Assembly (NCBI GenBank): GCA_037355855.1
Contig: CM074762.1
Span: 1,612,001 to 1,676,000, forward strand
Direction of reading: 5' to 3'
DNA: 64,000 nt
From: Pseudo-nitzschia pungens
Lineage: Eukaryota > Bacillariophyta > Bacillariophyceae > Bacillariales > Bacillariaceae
The position numbers and the translations under genes were made by a program. This document shows positions 1 through 9,918 of the stretch, piece by piece (positions within the stretch are counted from its first letter, which is position 1; each line of letters starts with the position of its first letter). The notes under the pieces are model-generated. The model was not told where the DNA came from. It saw only the letters and a program-made list of their open reading frames with translations, and did not search any database.

Positions 1-1752
1 CCACTTGCATTTGCCACCCCAAACGCTTCTGTAACAGTCCAAACTCCACAAATGGAATGAGAACACGTAGCAGAGCAACAATCTCCACCATCATATTGAT
101 ACTGAAAAGTATTGAAATCCTTATTGCATACCCCATCGTCGAAGAGTTTACAGTTGCCTTCCTCACCTTTGTCGAACTGGACAAAATAGAGATCAAGGGG
201 TGTACCAGAAGCCGAAAACCATCCCTCATCAAAAACCGTTGACAAGTCGAAGGAAAAAGACCTTGCAGAATACGCCAATTCGCTATCACCAGCACTACAT
301 GCGTCGGTAGCATCGGAAACATCGCTATGTAGCAGCCATCGACGTCTCTTTGAACAGTATCCAAAACTCGCATTGTAAAGGCCTCCTCCAGTGTTCGTGT
401 AGACATGCCTCTTATAGTTCTTTTTGTGTTTGCTTGCCACTATGTCCATTTCGTAGCACCCACTGTATGATTTTAGCATTTCATTCTGAAGTTCGACTCT
501 CAACATTTTTGTAACCCACATACCGTCACTTTCTTGGAAGTAAACCACTGTACCCAGAATTAGAAGAAAAAAAAATCCGAGACTTAACTGCGTGAACTGG
601 AATCGTTTGTGTTTGTTTTTCTGACGCATGCAAGGGGGAAGGGGCAAATTCGCTATGCGAAAGGCTTCCTTTTCCAAATTTGGTCCATACTTTCCCAACA
701 AAGCCAATTCAAATGCCGCATCATCAAGACCACTGATGAAATTCTGTTTGCGAACGAGGAAATAATTGCAATATTGAATATTGGGAACTTGAGCAATCAT
801 CTTTACAGCAGAATCCTGAATTTCTTTGCGTACTCACGAGTGCTGTCAAATTGAGGACAATGTCAATCACGCTGGACGTGGTGATTATCATCAGTGTCGC
901 AACGAGTATAGCCAATAAACCCTGTGTAAAGCGAAGAATGCAGGAGAAGACCATGCATCTAATTTTATCACCAGTTTTGGAATTACGAGGGAAAGTCTCG
1001 ATAGCAGTTGCAACGTCAAGCATACTTCTATCTGCAAAAATAACGTAGGACAAAAGCGAAACGAATTGTGTTCCTCGGACAAGTGGAGTTGCATTCGCAT
1101 CAATAATCTGAGAAATGATACTGCCTCCTGGGTTGTCAACATCTCCATTGGTACTCCACACGTTGTGAAGGACACTCATCAACATTAATGTAAGAAACAA
1201 CATTTGGAAACCAAAGACCATCATTCCAAACAAAAAGAAAAAGCGATTTTGAGAAGTAGGCCCGTGAAGAGATAAGAATGAGTAACAGTCGGGTGGATAA
1301 TTCTTCCCCATTTGGACTCCAAATTGAATTCTGCTGCGGACTGGCCTTCTGGGGATAACTCTAGTGTCTGCGCTTCCTACTTGTGGCGTGGTTCCCAGCT
1401 TCGATCCTATTGGTCCTTGCTGAGATTGGTGGTTTGCTGTCCCTTTGGATTGAGTGACGTCGTCCTTAGGTTCATCGACCGTCTTGACGGGAGTAGTCTT
1501 GTCGTCGTTTCTTTCCCCTTCCTCATCGTTACCAATTTTACCAACATTTTCAGTTGTGGCCTCATTCGCTTTTTGTGGCATCTCGCCTACCTCAACATCT
1601 GGCATCTGTTCATTCGATGAATACGAATAGCCAGATGAATTCCGCGTGGAGTGATCTTTGGAATGGTTTGTCTCTCGTTTATCCTCAGCTGCTTGAGCCA
1701 TGATTCTGCCATCGGTATGTTCTTCGCGATTGAAAACGTCTGTTGCTTCCAT
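1..1752 (-). CDS. Multi-pass membrane protein with LNR-like GGDCC module (3' end outside window)
   Basis: The N-terminal ~190 residues are polar and low-complexity. Hydrophobic segments follow (near RFFFLFGMMVFGF and GLLAILVATLMIITTSS), then a polar stretch and another membrane segment (LSLGFFFLILGTVVYF). A GT-AG intron at 744-837 (donor GTGAGT, acceptor CAG) joins LNLTAL to NFISGLDDAAFELA; without it the frame closes. Beyond the last membrane segment is a Cys-rich region ending in FNTFQYQYDGGDCCSATC, which resembles a Lin-12/Notch repeat. The reading frame runs off the left edge. In comparable diatom proteins leucine-rich repeats often follow, which cannot be checked here. The start is uncertain: the ATG at 1752 is used, and an in-frame ATG at 1878 would add 42 residues. 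Likely a surface receptor or adhesion protein, by inference. Confidence 0.7.
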
Positions 1753-1878
1753 GCGAATTCGTTCACAACGTATCCAAGCGGGAACATTACGAGCACTGTA
1801 TGTCCGTGTAGCTGGTTTTTGGTCTACCAAACAAAGATGGTGATGATTACTAGTACAGTACCGGTAGAAGTAAATCAT

Positions 1879-4313
1879 CTACTGTACCGGTATCATGGAA
1901 ATTGACTTCTTACTTTTTCTGAAGAAAAAATACGGGCGGTAACATGTTGTACGAAGTAGTAGTATCAGTGGTAGTACGTACTACAGAATTCCTATCAGCT
2001 GTCCCCGGGTTTCAGTAGAAATTAGTAGTCGGGGACGTAGAACCGGGGGACAGCTGATAAGAATTTTGTAGTACCGGTAGTAGAACTAATTATCATCAAA
2101 AAAAGGTACGACCTAGAGAGGAACCATCAAATCAAAATACTACGGTACGTATCCGACAACGATTAAGCTTCGCTTTCAACGTTATAAATAAATTCAACGA
2201 GATTCCATGAATTATGAGTTCAATGGAATGTCACTCAAATAATAAGGATAAATGAGTCTCAAAATTGTTGTCGGACGAATAAAATTACAGTAACCTTACC
2301 CATTAAACACCAGTTGTAATATCATTCGGGAATGTTCTATACGAATAAATGTATATAAGCTTGGACAGATACTCGGAAGGCATTTTTACCAATGTACAGT
2401 AAGTTACCAGTATCAGTATCATTATCATTATGTCTTTCTGACTTCAGAATGAATGATCACGATTTGCTTTGTACTGCGGTAACCTTACTAAAAAGTTGTG
2501 TTGAAGGAAATATCTTTGATTTTGTCGTTTGTCTATCCAATTGTACACGTAAGGCACTCTCAACAAGGCAATCTGAAGTTGAAGTATTTGTTGGTGGACC
2601 GAAGACCACCAGCAGCATCATATGATTCCATTGAAAAAATTGAATGACGTTGCATCAATTTGATTGCGGGGTACTTACAAATGAAAGAGTCTTCAATAAT
2701 TTTGGATGTTGTATCAAGAAAATTTGGAACCTACATGCCTAATTTTCGTCTTACTTGGGTCGTTATGAGGTAGAATAATTAACGGTTGTTCAACCTCCAT
2801 TTTAAATATTATTTGTGGGGTCCAGAAACAGATATCGGACGAAGCAAATGAATCGAAGCAGTCTGCTACCGTATGATGGATAACTTTTCAAATTTCTTGG
2901 CTTTGAGTTCCTAGCAATGGGCAACTAAGAAACGGAATATTTCCTCAGCATACCGTAAATCAGTGGTTTTGCAATGGTATGTTATGGTTGTGCTACGGTA
3001 CGGTAAGGTTAGTGTCCTCACTTGTTGTGACAGAAGATGCGATGATTGGGTGTGACTTGTAGCAAAAAAAAGAAAATGCTGTAATCCGTTGTACACGAAA
3101 GGTTATCGAAAAATGGGGTCGTTCCAACGCGATGAGATAACCTTAGTTCTGGCAGGAGGAGCAACCAGAGGTAAGGTTACAGTAAGGTTTACCCGGCAAA
3201 TTACTGTACGAACTCCTACGGTTGATACTCGTACTGTAGAATGTGACATCCAATTTTACCTTCACCGTACGAGTAGGGTTGTTACCAGTTACCGGTAAGG
3301 TTACGTACCAAAGTCCAGGTGATGAAATTTCAAAACTAACAGAAGTAAAAGTAAGGATCCTTAAGATTACGAGTTATTAGTACGGTAGCTTCGTCCTTTG
3401 CGAGCACAAGTTTGCAAGTAAGGTTACGGAGTTGGAAGGTCTTGCTTTGACGAAATACGGTACGCATTTTTTGGAAAAAAAACTAGGAGTAAGTTAGTCG
3501 TACGAGTACAGGTATTCATAGAGAGGGCACAGCATTTTGAAGTTTTTGTTGTCCTGACCTACTATTTTTTTCGAAATTAATTTACTTATTCATAACCAAT
3601 ACCCGTATTTTTAACCCGCACGAAACACCGTTGTAGTTTTCATTTCTGATCTCAATCGGATCTTGCGAACCATTCAGTGAATCCCGCAGTCACTTCTAAA
3701 TCTGCCAGGGATTTTCTGAGTTCCATGGCGAGAACAAATAATAGTAGTAATTAGTAATACTTTATGACCACGGTTGTAGTAGAATAGTAGGTGGTAAAAA
3801 TAGAACCCATGCCTTTTCAAGACTAAGCGTAAGCAAACGGTAGTTTCTTCGCCAAACCGTTTTGTTTTTCTCCCTGCGAACTTATTTAAATTCAGCGCCA
3901 AGTTTTCCAACGTCGCCGGAAACTCCCTGTTTACTCGCCGCAACGAAGAACAACTCCTCTCTACCGTACCAACACTTGATTATTGTTTGTTTGACACTGA
4001 TTCCTTCCATCGTTCTCTCCCACCACTCTTCGCTCGTACATTTTATCTCAGGCTGATTTTTCACTGAATTTTCACTGAAAAAAAGTCTGCCTTCCGCCTC
4101 TGGCCCAAAAACGGCACGCTCCGGATGTCAAATCGTGAAAGGTGCCTTAACATCTCACAACCGAACTTGTTGACAGCATCAAGCAGCAGTTGGCATCCAG
4201 TCATTGGCATTCCCCTGAATGATACAAACAAGATAAATAATACAGTAATAATAATAATACAAGGATAGGCACGATACAATTACATCGGCTGTAGCAGAAT
4301 AGCAAAATCAACC
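1879..4313. other. Intergenic region, no supported gene
   Basis: About 2.4 kb of AT-rich sequence. It holds a strong inverted repeat at 1981-2071 (listed separately) and, from about 2930 to 3490, many short words related to GGTAAGGTTAC and TACCGGTA. Open frames here are under 100 codons and have no coding character. Confidence 0.6.
1981..2071. repeat. Imperfect inverted repeat (29-bp arms, 33-bp loop)
   Basis: The left arm at 1981-2009 (begins CTACAGAATTCC) pairs with the right arm at 2043-2071 (ends AATTTTGTAG) with 26 of 29 positions matching; two of the three mismatches would be G-U pairs in RNA. It could be a MITE-like element, a transcribed hairpin or a cruciform-forming site. No transposase is nearby. 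Confidence 0.75.
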
Positions 4314-5345
4314 ATGGCGACACTTGGGATTCCGTGCTTTCAGACGAAAAGCAAACGAAACATCTTTCTGGAAGACGAAGACGAAGGAGAACAAGCCGAG
4401 GAAGAGAGCAAAAATCAAGCGATAGATAACAGTGAAGCTTCCGAGGAAGAGAGAAAGTCGACCAAAGATGACGAGAGCAAACTGACAATCGTTGTAGAAG
4501 AGGTTGACATCAAGCAGAGCAACAGTAAAGAGAACAATGGTCAGGAAATGAAGATGGTATCGAGCGGTAGCTTTTCTCCATTAAAAGAGAGGAGTCCAAA
4601 GAAGTCACGTTCGCCTAAGGATACGAGAACCGATGGCACTAGTAGCAACTTCTTCACAAGACTTTTCGGAAATTTCTCCGGGAACAAGAAGAGACGCCCG
4701 CCAATGAAAGCCAAGGGCGTTTACTACGATAGCAGTACCTGCGATGTGTCGAAAGAGAGCGACCGTACGCTTGTGATAGGGGAAAATGGGGAAGCTGAAT
4801 ACATTCCGGACTGGATAGCGAGCAATCACGACGACCACCAGCGCAATGTCCCGGTGGTAGTTCGAAGGCCGGAACACGACGTCTTCAACGAGGTAGACGA
4901 CAAGAAACTTCTGAAGAAGATCATAATGAAGGCGAAACAGTTGCCACAAGAACCTGGTAAATATGCTAGCAACCACATCATGGTAAATGCGGAACGAACA
5001 ACGCGTATCGTTCCTCCGCTGCGCAGAGAACGTCACATGGATCGAATTGCAAGGGATCACGCCAAGCTTATGGCGGAGGATCGAGACCTCTTTCAAATCG
5101 AGACGCCGAGGGAATTGCAAAGACTGCTAAAAGAGATGGATGCAGATTTCAACGAATTACCTGACTTTACGCGCTTGGGAATGAATATTGGAAGAGGGAA
5201 GACGATTGCCGAGGTCCACAGATTTATGATGGCAGCGCTGGCAGAGCGGAACAACATACGGGACAAAAGATTCTCTCACATGGGGATGGGAACCCATCAA
5301 GACAAAAACGGGTACCTCTACCTGTGCCAGATTTTTGGCGGATGA
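4314..5345 (+). CDS. CAP/SCP (YkwD-like) domain protein with disordered acidic N-terminus
   Basis: 343 residues. The first ~120 are rich in Glu, Ser and Lys and appear disordered, followed by a basic patch (KKRRPPMKAKG) that could be a nuclear localisation signal. Residues ~220-343 match the CAP/SCP pattern: VNAERTTRIVPPLRRE, then a helix with IARDHAKLM that keeps the family's His, then RNNIRDKRFSHMGMGTHQ and a closing strand YLYLCQIFGG. The usual GENI motif appears as MNIGRGKTIAEV, so the cleft is only partly conserved. No signal peptide is visible, which is unusual because most CAP proteins are secreted; a missed upstream exon is possible. CAP proteins have varied roles (sterol binding, proteolysis, defence); none can be assigned here. 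Confidence 0.75.
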   Translation: MATLGIPCFQTKSKRNIFLEDEDEGEQAEEESKNQAIDNSEASEEERKSTKDDESKLTIVVEEVDIKQSNSKENNGQEMKMVSSGSFSPLKERSPKKSRSPKDTRTDGTSSNFFTRLFGNFSGNKKRRPPMKAKGVYYDSSTCDVSKESDRTLVIGENGEAEYIPDWIASNHDDHQRNVPVVVRRPEHDVFNEVDDKKLLKKIIMKAKQLPQEPGKYASNHIMVNAERTTRIVPPLRRERHMDRIARDHAKLMAEDRDLFQIETPRELQRLLKEMDADFNELPDFTRLGMNIGRGKTIAEVHRFMMAALAERNNIRDKRFSHMGMGTHQDKNGYLYLCQIFGG

Positions 5346-6727
5346 CACGAGGCCCCGCCTTGGGGGAGTGCAAACGTGATACACCCCGGTCCAATCAAAG
5401 TCGACCCGAAAGACTTAACGTATGCTAGCTACCTTCAAGCGCGACTGGTTGCAGTGCTGTTGACTTTCGCAGCTTGTTTTTATTGTACCAATTATTAAAA
5501 TACATTTAGTTGTTCGAATTATAACACTTGAAAACTGAACCCTGTGGGCTCCAGAGTGATCGCATTCCCTATTTCTGAATTAGTGGACGCTGAGACACGA
5601 CACACTACGTTAGGTTCCCCCGATTGACTGTGATTAATGGCTTGATTGGGGAAGACATGATTCGATTCGATCTGATTTAGATCTGATTTCGTTTTTGGAG
5701 ACACACAGCAATCGAAGGTGACGAGCGGAAGGCTACTAACTATGGTCGATTGTCCACGCTTGTTCGGTAGTACCTCCTGTGTATGGGCCGGGAGCAAGCC
5801 TCCAGAAATTGACCGTCGGCATTGCGATCGCATCGATGGTTCTGCCTCGAATGAATTTCGAAGTTGGGATGATTCATTCGTTCACTACCGAAACAAAAAA
5901 TTCTCAGGGCTACGCTACCCATGCTGGATTTCGCTGTACTGTCCGGAGTGCGCACCGGGGAGAAGGCACCGCCGTGGGTGTGGGATGCAGAAGAATACGC
6001 CATTCTTGCGATGTTCGCGCCACGCGAGTGCGGGTTCGAGCGGCGAACAGTGCTGTTGGGTGGCAGAGTTGAGCATTTCAACGAAGAACTTTCACTCTCT
6101 CAATGCATCGAGGACACCGAACCACTCAACTCGAGTGGAGAACTCTAGACGCAGAACACTGTTCAACAACAATTGATAAACAATCTAAATGAGAAACATC
6201 ACTTCGAATGATTATTGTTTATTACTAACAACTGATTGTTCCTAAAGTAGTATGCATTATAACAACAAATTTTTGTTTGACAATGGTCATCCGTTTGACT
6301 CAAGAATTCCGTTCGAACCCAATGGTGATTTCAATTTCCCCGAATCGCTCCCATCCAACCGAATTCCGTCGAGCCAAAGAAGACTGATGACAGTGGTGTT
6401 ACGCAACCGGATCTTCCGTGGTACACAGCGCGTTGCCTTTTGGCTCCTTCCGTCTTCCGGAGCAGGCGTTCCCGCAATGCTTGTTTCGTACCCAAGCCGT
6501 GCCATCGGCCAAGCCGAATGGAGCGGAGCAATCGTCTCGTACGGACATGATATCCGATTCATTGCGTGCCGGGGTTCGGTTGCCGTGGCCGGTTCGCACC
6601 TCGAGCGTACAACGCAAGGGTGCGGCCGCATTTGCGGGGACCCATCTGCATCTTGCCGCGGTTGCTTGGTTTTGGTTCGTTCGGATCCGATCGAATTCGT
6701 TCCCTGTTTCCCTTCCCGCCGCTTTTT
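5346..6727. other. Intergenic region between CAP and bZIP genes
   Basis: About 1.4 kb. Parts (5900-6070 and 6400-6720) are GC-richer than typical gene-free DNA here, but no frame shows a recognisable domain or convincing splice pattern. The right part probably includes the 3' UTR of the bZIP gene. A short non-conserved gene cannot be excluded. Confidence 0.4.
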
Positions 6728-7867
6728 TTATTCGGTGCGTTGTTCCCCGGGAGGAGTTGTGGTTGCCGTCGAAGCGGGCACGGGAGCCACGGGCACCACC
6801 TGTGTCGGGTTCGGTGCGAGTGGGGCGGGGAGGAGGGTGCTCACTCCCTTGGGAGCGGGGAGAATGGTGACCGGTGCGGTCCCGTTCGCTGCCGCCGCTG
6901 CCATTGTCCAGCCATTGCTTGCGCCGGTGGTTCCCATCATCTGCGCCACAAGGTGCGGCGGAACGGCTGCCGCAGCGGCCGCGGCCTGCTGCATGGCCAA
7001 CGCCGTCATGGTGTCGTTGTAGACCTGGCTCGCCGACTGCCCCGAGGACGGCGAGGTCTGGGCCAGGGAGGTGAGGCTGACCCCCGGGGAGATTCCCTGC
7101 ATGCCCTGCACGGCTACCTGCATGGCTGCGGCGGCGGCCTGCTGGAAGCTGGCCATGGCCTGCATGGTGGCACCCGGTTGCATGACCGGGAAAGTCGGGT
7201 ACGCTTGGTGCAGCTGGGATGCCGCGGACGTCGGGACACCGGAATGGATCACCGGTTGGGAGGAGGGAGTCGTCGTCGCCGGGTTTGTCGCCGGGAGTTC
7301 TATCGTGGAGTTTGGTTGCTGCTGCTGCTGCTGCTGCTGGTGGGGGTGAGGCGGTGGCTGTGGCTGTTGGGGGTGCCGTTGCGCTGGGTTGGAGGAAGTG
7401 GCCGAGGACGTTCCATCCGAAACGCTGTTGTTGCCGTTGGAGTTTGCGTTCGTCGCGCTCTCCAAGACGGAAACCTGCGCCTGGGCCTGCATGAGCAGGC
7501 GCGTCAGCTCGTCGTTTTGGTGCTTCAGGGCTCCGTTGGCTCTCGAGAAGAAAATAACGCTTTTCTGGAGGTCTTCGATCATCACCTTCTTGCGTCGACG
7601 AGATTCCCGTGCCGCCTTGCGGTTTTGTTCGAGTCTCGTCTCGCGAGCCTTCTTTTGCACCACGGAAATGGGCGGGGCAGAAGCCGATCCGTTGTCGTCT
7701 TGGTTTGGCTTGGACATCTTTCGGGCGGGATCGACAGGTGTGGCAGGACTACCGCCGTTGTTCACCTCGTCTCCAATTTGCTTGCGCTTTCCGGTCTGAG
7801 ACGAGAATCCACCGGATGAAGCCTGCGATCCAGATTCGGAAGGCTGTATTTTACCCAAATTCGTCAT
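6728..7867 (-). CDS. bZIP transcription factor
   Basis: 379 residues. The basic region (KARETRLEQNRKAARESRRR, residues ~73-92) has the bZIP signature N-x7-R, with the DNA-contacting Asn followed by AARESR. A leucine-zipper-like heptad region follows (IEDLQKSVIFFSRANGALKH to about residue 135). The remainder is low-complexity: a Gln run near residue 180, then Ala/Met/Gln/Pro-rich sequence typical of activation domains. A nuclear DNA-binding dimer is expected; the target is unknown. Just upstream of the ATG, the sequence CTTCCAG|GTCGAAATG looks like an acceptor, so a non-coding 5' exon is possible. The stop is TAA at 6728-6730. Confidence 0.88.
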   Translation of the reverse strand: MTNLGKIQPSESGSQASSGGFSSQTGKRKQIGDEVNNGGSPATPVDPARKMSKPNQDDNGSASAPPISVVQKKARETRLEQNRKAARESRRRKKVMIEDLQKSVIFFSRANGALKHQNDELTRLLMQAQAQVSVLESATNANSNGNNSVSDGTSSATSSNPAQRHPQQPQPPPHPHQQQQQQQQPNSTIELPATNPATTTPSSQPVIHSGVPTSAASQLHQAYPTFPVMQPGATMQAMASFQQAAAAAMQVAVQGMQGISPGVSLTSLAQTSPSSGQSASQVYNDTMTALAMQQAAAAAAAVPPHLVAQMMGTTGASNGWTMAAAAANGTAPVTILPAPKGVSTLLPAPLAPNPTQVVPVAPVPASTATTTPPGEQRTE

Positions 7868-9918
7868 TTCGACCTGGAAGATCAGAGGTTAGCTGTGAAA
7901 TCGGATGGGAATGCAAGGCAATCAAGTAGGGTTCGGAGCAATGTCGGAGTTGTTTCCAGTGTTTTTATTCTTTGGTTGCGACCAAGTGTTGAAGGAAGCT
8001 TGAGTCAGGATGCACGAAACCAAAACGCAAACGTCTAATGAGATGGAATCTATCAATAACACCAGAAATTACGAGTGCCAAATTGGCAATAATATTGTTC
8101 CTCAATGAATAATAATTCTCGACGGTTGGCCGATCTGATGATTCATTCATTCATTGATTCACTCCGATCCGCCAGGTTAACAATTGTCTTTGACTCGTGC
8201 CTGTCGGTACTACAGGCTACGAGAGACCCTTCACTTACTCCGCGATAAATTTCTTTGCTTCGGTAAGATTACAGTATTATCTCTCGTTGGCAACTTTGTC
8301 TTTGTTGTAGACTATTCGTCCCTTGCTCACGAAGGGTATGGGAGAAATACGGGTATGTAACGGTATGTGTTTTGATTAAAACAGTCAGGTCTCTCAGTCA
8401 CGAAAAGTGCGTGTCATGACGTAACGTGATGCTATTGGGTCGTTCTCTCCACTTTGCGATCATTCGATTGGGTTGTTTGCGTGGCGTTGCGTGGCGCACG
8501 CCCAACCACTCTCTTCGAACAGACATTTGAACGAACTGCTGCCGAACCGAAGGGTAAGAAAAATTATTTACAAGACACAACGTCGTTTTCTTCCTGTTCG
8601 GTGGTTTGCAGTTAATGTGCATGACGGAACAAGAAAGTCGCTCGGCGTTCCAGATGGACATAAGCTAATTACCGGTAGGTGGAGTCTTCGTTTATCATAA
8701 ATCCCATTAGTGAACAAAGAGTTTTTGCTTTTTTTTGGCAAAGACACTTTTAATTAAGAACAAAAATTGGTTGACGAAAGTTTCGTATTCTTCCTTAGGA
8801 AGAATTCGTATCTGCTTTTTTGGATTGAAGCTTGAAGCCAACCCCTCTTCCTTTATTTCCGCGTGGAGGTGATTTTGGTTTGACGTCATGATCTCGTTCT
8901 GGGGAAACACATCATTATGTTGTTGAAACAATGGCATTAGACATAACGGTAAGTTACCGGTAGGTTCTGGTAACCTTACTTGTACGGTAATACGAAGTAA
9001 GCTTTACGAAGTAAGGATTACTACGTATTATTTACTTTGACTTTATTTTTACTGTTCCCAAAAGTAGATTGAATTGTGTACAACCAAAGGTAGAATAGTA
9101 CCTACCGAACGTACGTTTGTATGTGAGAATGTAACAAACGTATTGATCAGAGCTACTCATCGTAGGTAATCTTAACGGTAATTTACCGTGCAGCGCGCAT
9201 TGCGGACAGTGCGAGTACGAGTAAGGTTACGAGTAGTTGTACGTAAAGTAACTTATACTTCTATCGAGTAACGTATCGGTAATGGTTCAATAGGGTTCCG
9301 GTCTTGGCGTTACAATCCCGGTAAGGTTTACTTGATACTATTACTACGAATACAAGTAAGCTTAAGGTTACTTGAACGAAGTTCAAAGTAAGATTACTCG
9401 TACTTTTACTAACTGGTAAGGTTTCTTGTGTTCCAACGGAACAAAACGTTCTACAAAACTGGACGAAGACCTTACAGGTAACCTTACGTACAATTACATA
9501 CAAGTTACTGAAGTCAGTAAGTTACGGAGACGCTTATTTTTTTACCAAACGAATTCCGCGGAACTCATCAATCACAAGAAGAGCACAATCACCGCTAAAT
9601 AAGGGTACAAAATTAAAAAAATCGAAGTAGAAGTAAGTCTTAGTTACGTTGGAGTGACAAACACCAGATATACTGTTTGCAACCAGTCAAACACCACCAC
9701 CAGGGACAACGACAGCTAGTGAACGACGGGAAGCAGCACAAAAGAGGAAAGGCCTTCTGTACCAACGGCGTCCGGTGAGAGAATACAACACAACACAATA
9801 CGCAATACGCAACAAAACAGCAGCTCGGAAGACTTACTCGTACCCGTACTCATAGTTTCGAAGGAAGCACAAAACATTCACCGAAGCACAGACAGTAACA
9901 ATAAGAAAAACTAGTATC
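7868..9918. other. Intergenic region between divergent bZIP and LENG8-like genes
   Basis: About 2 kb between two divergently transcribed genes, so it should contain both promoters. From ~8940 to 9500 it is dense in GTAAGGTTAC, GTAACCTTAC and TACCGGTA words on both strands. The 200 bases before 9919 are CA/AC-rich and resemble a 5' UTR. No gene is supported. Confidence 0.5.

Noticed and set aside
5718..6176. Open frames of 97-152 codons downstream of the CAP gene
   Set aside because: Several overlapping frames of similar length on both strands, no domain, no splice logic. Probably chance openings in GC-richer DNA.
6566..7819. 417-codon plus-strand frame
   Set aside because: Antisense to the bZIP coding region; no domain.
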